From contig OW569355.1 of the NCBI GenBank assembly GCA_937625935.1, forward strand, positions 496,001 through 560,000: 64,000 bases of DNA, given 5' to 3'. A model generated the notes under the pieces. It ran no database searches. It saw only the letters and a program-made list of their open reading frames with translations, and was not told the DNA's origin. Shown here piece after piece: positions 8,650-17,074 of the stretch. A program made the position numbers and the translations under genes. This DNA comes from Tetramitus jugosus. Lineage: Eukaryota; Heterolobosea; Eutetramitea; Acrasida; Vahlkampfiidae. Within the stretch, counting starts at the first letter, position 1. Every line of letters starts with the position of its first letter.

Positions 8650-9999
8650 ATGAGACCAAGCAACACCTCAAAGAGTTCTTCTTCGATTCTCAGTACCCAT
8701 CGTAAGGCTCACTATCACCAGTTTGGAGCTGCGAATCAACTGTCTTTGAGTCATGTCGGTCCTCACAGTGTCTCCTCTCTCAAACAGTTGAATAGTCCCT
8801 CATCATCTAACTCAACGACTAGGCACTCTCATAACTCTTTTACTTCGATGTCTGTAAACAGGAGAAAGAGATCACAATCTCCTGTCCAAATCTCCTCTCC
8901 TGTTCGATCAAGTGTGACTCTGCTCAACATCGGATCATCGAGTCCATTATCTTCTCCCGGTACCTCGCACTTTCAAACGAAGAAGAACAAGTTATCGACT
9001 CTAACCCCCACGAAATCAAGTTCCCCTGCCAATGCGAGGTATCAGACAAAGCATTCAACAAAAAAGAGCTCGAACTCCAAGTTACTATTTGGTGATGCTG
9101 AGTATATCGATGATTCTCGCAATTCGTATGTTGATGAAAGTCCTGTCGATTATAGGCTCTATCAAACTTTGTTCAAAAATAAGAGAAGAATATCAATCTC
9201 GTATGGACTCTTTGACACCCAAGGACATCGACCAAGCATGGAGGACGAATACTTCTTTGTGGAGGATCTGAACTCAATGGCACTTAATCCTACACAACAT
9301 CAAATTCATTGTGCATTTGGAATTTTTGATGGACATTGTGGCAAAGATGCTGCAACTTATTGTAAAGATAACTTATGTGAGCACATATTGAAAGCCCCGA
9401 GTTTTCAAAAGAGCATAGAGAGAGCACTACAAGAAGGGTTTGTATCCTGTGATGAATCGTTGAGGAAGTACTCAATCGATGAAGAGAAGGCTTCTCCGTT
9501 TGCTGGATGCACGGCCAATGTGGCTATTATTCGAGACAATGTCCTTACAGTCGCAAATTGTGGAGATTCCCGGGCAGTATTAGCAAATGGAGGAAGAGCT
9601 GTACCTATGAGTGAAGATCATAAACCCAACCGCCCTGATGAAAAGAAGAGGATAGAGTCTTTGGGTGGAATGGTTATGTTTGGAAGAGTAGGAGGCTTGT
9701 TGGCGGTGTCTCGCGCATTGGGAGATTTTGAGTACAAGACTGATGGAAAACATTTAGTCACTGCCACTCCTGATGTCAAGTCTTTTACCTTGAATAGCAA
9801 TTCAGATTTTGTAATTGTTGCGTGTGACGGACTATGGGATGTTATGTCATCCGAAGAATCAGTCAAATTTGCCTATCAGTGGATGCACGAAACTCACAAT
9901 CTGGACATAGTCTGCGAACGCTTGGTTCATAAAGCTCTAGAACGGAGATCGATGGATAATATTACTTGTATGATTGTTGCTCTTCATGAATTTGAGTAG
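8650..9999 (+). CDS. PP2C-type (PPM) serine/threonine phosphatase
   Basis: 449 residues. The first 180 are a disordered Ser/Thr/Pro/Lys-rich extension with several SP sites. The catalytic domain runs from about 183 to the end: RPSMEDE (Glu198/Asp199), FGIFDGHCG (Asp227, Gly228), GCTANVAII, NCGDSRAVL, SEDHKP, VSRALGDF, ACDGLWDVM (Asp393) and SMDNITCMIV (Asp436, Asn437). All metal-binding aspartates are visible, so it should be an active Mg/Mn-dependent phosphatase. The N-terminal extension may direct location or be phosphorylated; its role is not known. Confidence 0.9.
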   Translation: MRPSNTSKSSSSILSTHRKAHYHQFGAANQLSLSHVGPHSVSSLKQLNSPSSSNSTTRHSHNSFTSMSVNRRKRSQSPVQISSPVRSSVTLLNIGSSSPLSSPGTSHFQTKKNKLSTLTPTKSSSPANARYQTKHSTKKSSNSKLLFGDAEYIDDSRNSYVDESPVDYRLYQTLFKNKRRISISYGLFDTQGHRPSMEDEYFFVEDLNSMALNPTQHQIHCAFGIFDGHCGKDAATYCKDNLCEHILKAPSFQKSIERALQEGFVSCDESLRKYSIDEEKASPFAGCTANVAIIRDNVLTVANCGDSRAVLANGGRAVPMSEDHKPNRPDEKKRIESLGGMVMFGRVGGLLAVSRALGDFEYKTDGKHLVTATPDVKSFTLNSNSDFVIVACDGLWDVMSSEESVKFAYQWMHETHNLDIVCERLVHKALERRSMDNITCMIVALHEFE

Positions 10000-10040
10000 A
10001 GTTGGATTGCGAATTTGATTGACCATTTATTGTTTCAGAA

Positions 10041-11630
10041 TCATCTCTCGTGAATACCAATGACGATCGCAGATAATGTAGGTTTCTCGACGTGCATCGA
10101 AAGATCATACGATGAGCCTCTGTGGTTAATTTTTAGGGTGTTTAAGTCCTCAGCTAGATTCTGTCCTCCACTTGTCATCAATGAGGGAAATTTTGTTCGT
10201 GAGGAATCAGATAATAGAGAGTGAATCGATATGTTTTCAATGACTCCAGTGCTTGACAGCACTGGATTTGTCATGTTCATAACTCTCAGACAGGATACGG
10301 GGTTAGAGCTTCCACATCTCATGATACCACAAATGTCACAAGGTAGTGCTGGCCATACATGTCCAGAGGCAGCCACAGCCATGAACAGTGAATTATCTTG
10401 GAAATCCTGTGGGGATGCATCGAAATCAAGCTCGCATTTGACATCACCAGCTGTCAACTCATAGTGGTATGATTTACCAGGGACTAAAAGAAACGGTTCA
10501 ATTGATACAATAGGATCACTCTCCTCTGTTTCCAATGAGTGACCAGCAGGCTTAATGTGCCTCGATCTCTTATTTAAATTCTTTGCCACAGGAATCGATC
10601 CTACCAACAGAGTATTTTTCGGCACGTTTGTATTGGTTACAGATGCAACTGAATCTCCATTCACGTGAATTCCACTGCCAGATGTCTTCCAACTCGTACC
10701 GCTGTTGGATCCGAGGATCGTGACAGAATGATCATAAGAATATCCCTGTTGAGTTTGAAGACCGTTCAACACGGGTGGAAAGTTGACCCACCACGAGGAA
10801 TAAGCAATGATCGATACACTCTGATTATAGATCAACTCTAAAGCAGGTCTATCGAACAGGATATCATAACAAATGAGCAGACCAACTCTGCCAAATTCAG
10901 TCTCAAAAAACACTGGCTTACCCTTGCCAGCATCAAACACTTCTGATTCATAATACAAGTTTGTCTTGTGATACTTGGTCAAGAGTGTTCCATTCGGACT
11001 GAAAGCCACCTGCGTATTGTACTGATACCGCTTGTCAGATGGACAACCCTTGTCCTCACTAGTGCAAAACTGAACATCACCCATATTTAACACAATATAC
11101 ATGCCATATTCGATCGCCAAACAACTCGTCCTTCTCAACACTGCAAAATCCATGGTATCATTTGGATAGGACAAGCAGGGATTCATCACCTCATTCGGAA
11201 TCGATTCCAAAAAGTAATAAATGGTATCTCGATCATACGACGGTCCATACAGTCCATACTCTGGAAAGACAATGAGTCTTGCACCTTGTTCGTAAGCAGG
11301 TTTGATCATTTCGAGCTCAAACATGTCCAATGTTCTCCTCATGATATCCACCGCTTGTGCCTTGGACTTTACAATGTGAATCTTGGAACCGACGAGTAAT
11401 GTTTCGGCAACTGCCACCGTAACTTTTGACTCAGCAGTGCTGAGGTGCAAGTTCTGATGCAGGTGGTCGTGGTCAGTTGTTGGATCATCCAACAATTGAA
11501 TGTTCATATGTTGTCTCTTCAATCGATTGCTGCTGCTGTCATTGTTGTTCTTGGATGGATGAACAAGGTGAGAGACAAGAACGGCAGCGAAACATGCAGC
11601 AAAGATTAACCATGTTGTTATTCCTCTCAT
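10041..11630 (-). CDS. Secreted vanin/biotinidase-like amidase (nitrilase superfamily)
   Basis: 529 residues. An N-terminal hydrophobic segment (residues about 5-22) after MRGITT is a signal peptide or anchor. The nitrilase triad is complete: Glu124 in VFPEYG, Lys222 in KYHKTNLY, Cys254 in LLICYDILF. The gap pattern, the WWVNFPP block after the Cys and the extra C-terminal domain of about 200 residues match vertebrate vanins (pantetheinase) and biotinidase rather than intracellular nitrilases. Expected reaction: hydrolysis of a secondary amide such as pantetheine or biocytin in the vesicle lumen or outside the cell. In a bacterial feeder it could recover vitamins from prey; that is inference. 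It starts a run of secreted products (10-15.8 kb). Confidence 0.8.
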   Translation of the reverse strand: MRGITTWLIFAACFAAVLVSHLVHPSKNNNDSSSNRLKRQHMNIQLLDDPTTDHDHLHQNLHLSTAESKVTVAVAETLLVGSKIHIVKSKAQAVDIMRRTLDMFELEMIKPAYEQGARLIVFPEYGLYGPSYDRDTIYYFLESIPNEVMNPCLSYPNDTMDFAVLRRTSCLAIEYGMYIVLNMGDVQFCTSEDKGCPSDKRYQYNTQVAFSPNGTLLTKYHKTNLYYESEVFDAGKGKPVFFETEFGRVGLLICYDILFDRPALELIYNQSVSIIAYSSWWVNFPPVLNGLQTQQGYSYDHSVTILGSNSGTSWKTSGSGIHVNGDSVASVTNTNVPKNTLLVGSIPVAKNLNKRSRHIKPAGHSLETEESDPIVSIEPFLLVPGKSYHYELTAGDVKCELDFDASPQDFQDNSLFMAVAASGHVWPALPCDICGIMRCGSSNPVSCLRVMNMTNPVLSSTGVIENISIHSLLSDSSRTKFPSLMTSGGQNLAEDLNTLKINHRGSSYDLSMHVEKPTLSAIVIGIHER

Positions 11631-11976
11631 TGTGACAAATTGAATTCCAGGGTTGATTGCACGGTTTCGCGAAATGATTTGTTGTTTCTTCTCTAGAGAT
11701 GGAATTCAATGTTTAGGAGTTATTGTCTTATTTTGCCGACGAGATCAAATGTCCTGTTCCAATTTGGTACCAAACAGATTTCTTGAACATCAAATGTCTC
11801 TGCATGACCGATAGGGAAACTGAACAGGAATCAATTTAATAACCCACGCAATGGTCTTCCACCTTCCAAAACTACAATACAATCTCACCAATGATTTCGA
11901 AGGTGAATGGTACCCTCGGCCTCGATGTTCCGTTCTTGGAGACCAATGGTCCTAAATAATTCATCCTCGCATGGCA

Positions 11977-11984
11977 TATAAAAG
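11977..11984 (+). promoter_or_regulatory. TATA box of Hcp-like gene 1
   Basis: TATAAAAG, 55 bp upstream of the ATG at 12039. A good match to the eukaryotic TATA consensus at a distance that would leave a leader of about 25-30 nt. This argues the gene is transcribed by the amoeba's own polymerase. Confidence 0.55.
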
Positions 11985-12002
11985 CCCACACCCGGCCAAC
12001 AG

Positions 12003-12012
12003 TTATCTTTCC
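12003..12012 (+). promoter_or_regulatory. Element TTATCTTTCC shared by both Hcp-like genes (copy 1)
   Basis: The exact 10-mer lies 26 bp before the ATG at 12039 and recurs 35 bp before the ATG of the paralogue. The surrounding non-coding sequence differs, so it may be a conserved start-site or control element. It could also be a remnant of the duplication. Confidence 0.35.
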
Positions 12013-12038
12013 AATCACTAGAACTTAAAAGCCAATCA

Positions 12039-12584
12039 ATGAACAAACCTATTGCATTACTCTCATACTTCTTGCTACTCGCCCTTTTCTCCTTCTGCCA
12101 TTCTGAATCGAATGCCTTTCTGACACTCAAGGGAAATCGACAAGGGGACATCCAAGGCAGTGTCACACAAAAGGGAAAAGAAGGTCAAATCCAAGTTGTG
12201 GCTTACGACTGGAGTATCGCTTCTCCCATAGATGCTGCTTCTGGTCAAGGGACTGGTAAAATTCAAATTCAACCTCTCAAGATTGTCAAACCAGTGGACA
12301 AATCGTCACCTCTACTTTTGAGTGCACTTGTGCAAGGAGAGACCTTGACCACATTCACTTTGAATTTTTGGACAGCTTCAGCAAGAGGAGTCCAAGAAAA
12401 CTATTACACAATCAAGCTGGTTAATGCAAGGATTATTTCCATTCATCAAGTGAGCCAAGACAATAGAGTGTCACCAACAATCCCATTGAGTGAGGAAGTC
12501 AGTTTCTCGTTCCAGTCTATTCAAGAAATTTGTACCAATGGCAACATCGTGTCACAGGCTAGTACGATCGACCGAACTCAGTGA
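12039..12584 (+). CDS. Secreted Hcp-like protein 1 (type VI secretion tube protein fold)
   Basis: 181 residues. Residues 1-22 are a signal peptide (short basic start, Leu/Phe core, cleavage expected near CHSES). The remainder matches the Hcp/DUF796 family throughout: FLTLKGNRQGDIQGSV at the start, the TG..tG...QPLKIVKPVDKSSPLLL core, the strand ending in FWTASARGVQENYYTIKL, and IPLSEEVSFSFQSI. Bacterial Hcp forms hexameric rings that stack into the T6SS tube. Finding it with a eukaryotic signal peptide, TATA box and intron-bearing eukaryotic neighbours points to horizontal transfer and domestication. Near the C-terminus, where its paralogue has EIW, this copy has EIC, and it carries a slightly longer tail. 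Function in the amoeba is unknown; see findings. Confidence 0.85.
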   Translation: MNKPIALLSYFLLLALFSFCHSESNAFLTLKGNRQGDIQGSVTQKGKEGQIQVVAYDWSIASPIDAASGQGTGKIQIQPLKIVKPVDKSSPLLLSALVQGETLTTFTLNFWTASARGVQENYYTIKLVNARIISIHQVSQDNRVSPTIPLSEEVSFSFQSIQEICTNGNIVSQASTIDRTQ

Positions 12585-12966
12585 TACACTCCAATGTACA
12601 GTAAAAACCGAGGGTGCCCCTCTTGATGTAGGAGAATTATTGTATTGTTTATTCGACCAGCTGGAGTTTGTCACGTAAGATGAGCTTACTACCAACGACT
12701 CGAAACAGACCTAAGTGAGACTGTTGGGCACTTGAGAACTACTTACTATCATCACAGTAACAACTGACAGTCACCCGATAGCAACATGAATGGTAGTATC
12801 CAGTTCCTGAATGACGTACCGAAATCATAAATTTCTCTTTATCGGATGTAGTGTGAATCGCTGCGGAATCCGCAAATAGCTCAGATCAGATCTTGAAATA
12901 AAGGTCAAATCCATTTCAACATTATCTTTCCGATGGTTCTAACCAACAGAAATCAACAAACCGACA
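12585..12966. other. Spacer between the two Hcp-like genes
   Basis: About 380 bp holding the first gene's 3' UTR and the second gene's promoter. No further gene seen. Apart from the shared 10-mer at 12922 it shows no obvious similarity to the region upstream of copy 1, so the duplication is not very recent. Confidence 0.45.
12922..12931 (+). promoter_or_regulatory. Element TTATCTTTCC shared by both Hcp-like genes (copy 2)
   Basis: Identical to 12003-12012, 35 bp before the ATG at 12967. Supports a common control or initiation element for the pair. Confidence 0.35.
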
Positions 12967-13497
12967 ATGAACAAGCTGTTTGTATTGCTCTTTCTTCTAG
13001 CTCTCTTCTCTTTCTGCTTTGCTGAACCGAATGCCTTTCTGACACTAAAAGGAGTCAAACAAGGTGACATCCAAGGCAGTGTCACCCAAAGGGGAAAAGA
13101 AGGTCAAATCCAAGTTGTGGCTTATGACTGGAGCATCACTTCTCCAATCGATCCTGCGACGGGCCAAGCGACTGGTAAAATCCAAGTTCAACCCCTCAAG
13201 ATTGTCAAACCAGTGGACAAGTCTACTCCTAAATTACTGACTGCACTAGTACAAGGAGAAGTGTTGAACACTTTCACTTTGAATTTCTGGAGAGCGTCTT
13301 CAACTGGGGCACAACAAATTTATTACACTGTGAAACTGGTCAGTGCTAAGATTGTATCCATCCATCAGATTAGTCTTGACAATAGAGTATCACCAAACAT
13401 CCCATTGAGTGAGGAAGTTACCTTCGTTGCTCAGTCTGTACAAGAAATTTGGGTCGATGGTAACATCGTGTCACAAACGAGTACGACGAGTGCTTAA
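12967..13497 (+). CDS. Secreted Hcp-like protein 2
   Basis: 176 residues, a tandem paralogue of the gene at 12039, largely identical through the mature part. Signal peptide residues 1-19 (MNKLFVLLFLLALFSFCFA). It keeps the Hcp core: AFLTLKGVKQGDIQGS, KIVKPVDKSTPKLLTAL, FWRASSTGAQQIYYTVKL, IPLSEEVTFVAQSVQEIW. The DKS(T/S)P.L..AL block and the (R/A)AS..G.Q..YYT(I/V)KL strand are hallmarks of Hcp. Differences from copy 1 are mostly conservative, suggesting both are under selection. There are no extra domains, so this is not an evolved Hcp effector carrying a toxin. Likely location: digestive vacuole or extracellular. Confidence 0.85.
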   Translation: MNKLFVLLFLLALFSFCFAEPNAFLTLKGVKQGDIQGSVTQRGKEGQIQVVAYDWSITSPIDPATGQATGKIQVQPLKIVKPVDKSTPKLLTALVQGEVLNTFTLNFWRASSTGAQQIYYTVKLVSAKIVSIHQISLDNRVSPNIPLSEEVTFVAQSVQEIWVDGNIVSQTSTTSA

Positions 13498-13617
13498 TGT
13501 AGGGATGAACTATTTTGTACAGTAAATAATAGTGTTCGTCTCCAGATCATTGTTCTTTGTTTCCTTGCCAGAAAAGAACCAATTGTTGATGATCATTAAA
13601 TTCTGTCATTCAATGAT

Positions 13618-14364
13618 TCAATGAGCGATATTGGTGAAGGATATCTCTTTTGGTATCCACTGTAGTCCATAACGATGTTCAATTTTGTCTAAATCCCTCT
13701 CCTTTCTTGAGATTTCACCTCTCTCGGGCTTCGATTGGGGTGAGGTTTGAACCTCCGCGGATTGCTGGTCCACATGATCTTCCTCAGATAGTTTGGTGAA
13801 ATAGGCTCTTATCTGTTTGTTCAATCGGTTCCTAAACCTTTGAACTTCCAAAATGTAGGGCTCTTCCTCTTCAATGGAAAAAATGGGTTCAACATACTCA
13901 AACTGCCCTCGACTTGGAGAGGGAGTTGGTTCCTTAACAGAGATCTTCTTCTTCCTTTCTTTACGGGGTTTCTCCCGAAGAAGAAAAGGTTTGGAATGGC
14001 TACCTGTTGACATATTACATCGTTTGCAATTCATACTATTCCTGTGATTCCGGTGACCGTTCCACATGATGGTACAAGTGTGTGGAGGGAGGTTGGAAAC
14101 AGCATGAACTGACAACACTTTTCGCTTTCGTTGTGGAATCAGAGGGCGTTTTTTCGTGTCGTTTTCATTCGACAGGTGATGGAGAAGATGGTCCATAGCT
14201 TCTCTTCTCTTCTTCTCGAGAGAAATCAACGCAGAGAGAGGAGCGTTGTGATTCATACACTTGTTCAAAACACGAAGATCATGATTCTCTCTTCTTACAA
14301 GTTCAGCCTTCACCATAGTCATTGGTGATTTTTGTTTCGGTGAATTGGTGGAAGTTCGTCCCAT
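13618..14364 (-). CDS. Orphan basic protein, 248 aa
   Basis: The protein is rich in Arg, Lys, Ser and Asn. A possible zinc-binding cluster is visible in the middle (HTCTIMWNGHRNHRNSMNCKRC, with Cys and His residues at irregular spacing), followed by a strongly basic stretch. The C-terminal part (around EVQRFRNRLNKQIRAYF) looks helical. I do not recognise a family. It starts 127 bp from the divergent NamZ gene, so the two may share a promoter region. Nuclear location is plausible from charge only. Confidence 0.55.
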   Translation of the reverse strand: MGRTSTNSPKQKSPMTMVKAELVRRENHDLRVLNKCMNHNAPLSALISLEKKRREAMDHLLHHLSNENDTKKRPLIPQRKRKVLSVHAVSNLPPHTCTIMWNGHRNHRNSMNCKRCNMSTGSHSKPFLLREKPRKERKKKISVKEPTPSPSRGQFEYVEPIFSIEEEEPYILEVQRFRNRLNKQIRAYFTKLSEEDHVDQQSAEVQTSPQSKPERGEISRKERDLDKIEHRYGLQWIPKEISFTNIAH

Positions 14365-14491
14365 AACGAGGGTTTCAACTTGACGAGCTTTGTTTTTTCT
14401 TTCCGTACGGAACGTAACGGTTCAGACCAACGGAGTTATTTCAATTGACCGACTTGCCAGAAAAGAAAGAAGGAGCGAAAGAAACAACAAG

Positions 14492-15769
14492 ATGACACGT
14501 TCTGCCCTTTGGTCGATTCTGACCACAGTTCTCATGTTGATGATTGGAACCTCAACATTGAGTGCTCTAAAAGCGAGGGAAAAGCCAATTGTAAAACCGG
14601 GCATCAATGGCGACATTGATCCACTCTTCTCTGGCCATAACATTGGACTCATTACGAATCCCAGTGGTGTCACCTTTAATTTTACAGCTACAATTGATTT
14701 GTTGTTTGCTGAAAAGACAAAGTACCGTCTCGTCTCCCTGTTCAGTCCAGAGCACGGTTTGAGAGGTGACCAACCACCAGGACAGCACACGTCCTCATAC
14801 GTGGATCCCATTACTGGACTGCCAGTATTTTCACTCTACGGTAATAATTTAGCGCCAACAAAGGAGCAAGTGCACAATGTGACAATGCTTGTGTTTGATT
14901 TGCAGGATGTGGGTGTTCGATGTTTTACGTACATGAGCACTCTGGCCAAAAGTTTGAGTGCCGCTGCCTCGTTCAATATTCCCTTTGTAGTTGTCGATCG
15001 TGTCAATCCGATTGGAGCCAGTGATCGCTGTGTACAAGGACCAGTGCTCGACATGGACTTTAAGTCATTTATTGGTATTTGGTCTATTCCATTGCAGCAT
15101 GGAATGACCATGGGAGAGCTTGCACTCATGTTTAATGAAGAGATGAGTATCCATCACCCGAATTTGCACATTTTGAAGATCCAAGGTGATTATTCGAATA
15201 GACTGCCACTGGACAGCTATGCTGTTACCTCGTGGTTACCACCAAGTCCTAATCTACCAACTCTAGAATCAGCATTCCTCTACCCTGGTATGGTTCTATT
15301 CGAGGCATTAGCAAATATATCACTGGGTCGAGGAACAGCCACTCCGTTCCAGATTGTGGGAGCACCCTTCATGGATCCATATGCAATCTTGCATTACCTG
15401 TACGATAAGCTAGTTGTGAATAATCCTGAGCTTGCTCAATTCCTCGATGGTGTAACGTTGGTACCTGCGTTCTGGGTGCCCACCACAGATATTCACACCG
15501 GTGTACAATGCTCGGGAATTCGTGTATTGGTCATCGATAGATCAAAGGTCAATCCAATTGGCTTGTCACTAGTCATTATGAGATCCATTATGGACATCTA
15601 TCCCGCCTCTCAACTCAAGTTTAGTGACAAGGGCTTCAACATTCGAATGGGATATGACGCCGCCACCGAGATGCTCAACAACGTACCTGTCCAGAACATG
15701 TTTTCTGAATGGAAACCTAATCTCGCGAAATTTATGGACAGAAGATCCAAATATCTAATCTACAAATAA
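14492..15769 (+). CDS. namZ: Secreted exo-beta-N-acetylmuramidase, NamZ/DUF1343 (GH171) type
   Basis: 425 residues from the ATG at 14492; residues 1-27 form a signal peptide (TTVLMLMIGTSTLSA core). Family landmarks: GLITNPSGV near residue 54, LFSPEHGLRGDQPPG (85-96), MLVFDLQDVGVRCFTYMS (about 132-149), VVDRVNPIGA (167-176), FIGIWSIPLQHGMTMGELA and ESAFLYPGMVLFEA. This is the DUF1343 pattern now known as NamZ, a bacterial enzyme that removes terminal N-acetylmuramic acid from peptidoglycan fragments. With a eukaryotic signal peptide it should act in the food vacuole on prey cell walls. No introns. Horizontal acquisition from bacteria is the simplest origin. The ATG is chosen because the upstream extension has UTR-like sequence. 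Confidence 0.85.
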   Translation: MTRSALWSILTTVLMLMIGTSTLSALKAREKPIVKPGINGDIDPLFSGHNIGLITNPSGVTFNFTATIDLLFAEKTKYRLVSLFSPEHGLRGDQPPGQHTSSYVDPITGLPVFSLYGNNLAPTKEQVHNVTMLVFDLQDVGVRCFTYMSTLAKSLSAAASFNIPFVVVDRVNPIGASDRCVQGPVLDMDFKSFIGIWSIPLQHGMTMGELALMFNEEMSIHHPNLHILKIQGDYSNRLPLDSYAVTSWLPPSPNLPTLESAFLYPGMVLFEALANISLGRGTATPFQIVGAPFMDPYAILHYLYDKLVVNNPELAQFLDGVTLVPAFWVPTTDIHTGVQCSGIRVLVIDRSKVNPIGLSLVIMRSIMDIYPASQLKFSDKGFNIRMGYDAATEMLNNVPVQNMFSEWKPNLAKFMDRRSKYLIYK

Positions 15770-15955
15770 ATGAACACCCCCGAACTTGCTGCACGGTTCA
15801 CTCAGCAGCGTTGTATTCTCATGGGAGAGATCAATTTGGGACTTGAAGTTTTCTCCGAATTCTTATGTGGCGCAAAAACTTTTTTTCGATCCCAAGAACA
15901 ACAGAAAAAACAACAACATCCAGATCAATTAATAATCATCTCTCATTCACATACA

Positions 15956-16729
15956 ATGTCAGAAAAATTTCAATTCGTACGATACAAGAGCGGCAAGAAC
16001 ACATTTGAGATCCTGTGCAACACTGGCACCGTCCTCAAGTACCGCGATGGACAACTTCCGATTGAAAAAGTCCTATTCGCCGACACTGTTTACAAAAACT
16101 TTGGAACGGGAGATCGCGCCAAGGAGGCTGAGCTTTTGGAAACATTTGGCACATCAAACCAACAAGAATGCCTCCAAAAGATTTTAGAAGAAGGTGACTA
16201 CCATTTGTCAACCAAGGAGAGACAAGAGCTCGTGGACAAGAAGAGAAGAGAGATGATCACTTTTGTTCACAAGAACTATACTGATCCGCGCACAAAGGTA
16301 CCTCATCCATTGACTCGTGTCGAGCAAGTGATTCAGGATATGAAACTGAATGTGGATCCATTCAAACCAGCTGAGAAACAAGTTCAAGACATTTACTCCA
16401 AGTTGGTTGAGAAGATTCCACTCAAGAAGACATTGGTGTATGCTCAATTGATTTTGAAGCATCAATTCATTGGATCAGCAATGCCTCTTGCTCACAAGTA
16501 TGGTCAAGTGAGCGGTGAAAAGTATGATCACATTGGTGTTACCATGGATTTGGCTATTGTTCCTGGTGATTATGACGCCTTGGTCAATGATTTGCACAAG
16601 ATGTGCAAGGGTGACTACTCATTGGAGATTATGAGCTCCACTGGTGACAAGCTGAGTGTCAGTGCACCAGACTCTGGTTCCTCCTCTGCATCCTCTTCCA
16701 AGTCCGGTAAGAAGAAGGGCAGAAAATAA
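15956..16729 (+). CDS. SBDS: SBDS, ribosome maturation factor
   Basis: 257 residues, the usual SBDS length (about 250). Domain I: FQFVRYKSGKNTFEILCNTG...WRxG-like YRDGQLPIEKVL, with FGTSNQQECLQKIL and the STKERQELVDKKRREMITFV helix. Domain II: DPRTKVPHPLTRVEQVIQDM. Domain III: KIPLKKTLVYAQLILK to YSLEIM. SBDS works with the GTPase EFL1 to release eIF6 from 60S subunits in the cytoplasm. The C-terminal tail is Ser-rich then KKKGRK, taxon-specific. The frame extends upstream right to the NamZ stop codon, but the CA-rich stretch just before 15956 marks the leader, and this ATG gives the conserved length. Confidence 0.9.
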   Translation: MSEKFQFVRYKSGKNTFEILCNTGTVLKYRDGQLPIEKVLFADTVYKNFGTGDRAKEAELLETFGTSNQQECLQKILEEGDYHLSTKERQELVDKKRREMITFVHKNYTDPRTKVPHPLTRVEQVIQDMKLNVDPFKPAEKQVQDIYSKLVEKIPLKKTLVYAQLILKHQFIGSAMPLAHKYGQVSGEKYDHIGVTMDLAIVPGDYDALVNDLHKMCKGDYSLEIMSSTGDKLSVSAPDSGSSSASSSKSGKKKGRK

Positions 16730-17074
16730 TCGTGCATTCCAATTATTCACACATGTGTGTGTAATGCGCGTGATGCTTGTGCTGATTGAAGCAAACAAAG
16801 TTTCATCACTGACCGCGAACACCACTGCCCCTCATCCAAGCAAGCCATCTCTCTGATAGAACAAACATTTGAGGGTGTTTGATGTGGTTCGTTTTTTTGG
16901 TACTCTTACGAGTGCCTTCATGCAGTGGTTCAAATATCAAAGAGTAAAAATTCCTCTGACTTCTCTCTTTTCCTTTTTTTGCGCCAGATGGTAATCGGAC
17001 ATATTTTTGAATATCGCGACAGGTGTCAGAAACATAAAACAACACGAAGAGAGAACTTCGAAAGAACATAGGCC
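16730..17074. other. Intergenic region before F-box/LRR gene
   Basis: About 345 bp with the SBDS 3' UTR and the promoter of the next gene. No ORF, RNA gene or repeat that I would support. Confidence 0.45.

Larger units (their letters stand above)
11631..12038. other. Divergent intergenic region, amidase / Hcp-like gene
   Basis: About 410 bp carrying two promoters. The part near the Hcp-like gene has a TATA box (11977-11984) and a 10-bp element shared with its paralogue. I see no gene in the rest. Confidence 0.5.

Noticed and set aside
12039-13497. Hcp-like genes as bacterial contamination
   Set aside because: They have eukaryotic signal peptides, a TATA box on the first, no Shine-Dalgarno or T6SS operon, and lie between intron-bearing eukaryotic genes on a continuous sequence.
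15770-15955. N-terminal extension of SBDS starting right after the NamZ stop
   Set aside because: Extra 62 residues are absent from SBDS elsewhere, and the sequence is CA-rich leader.
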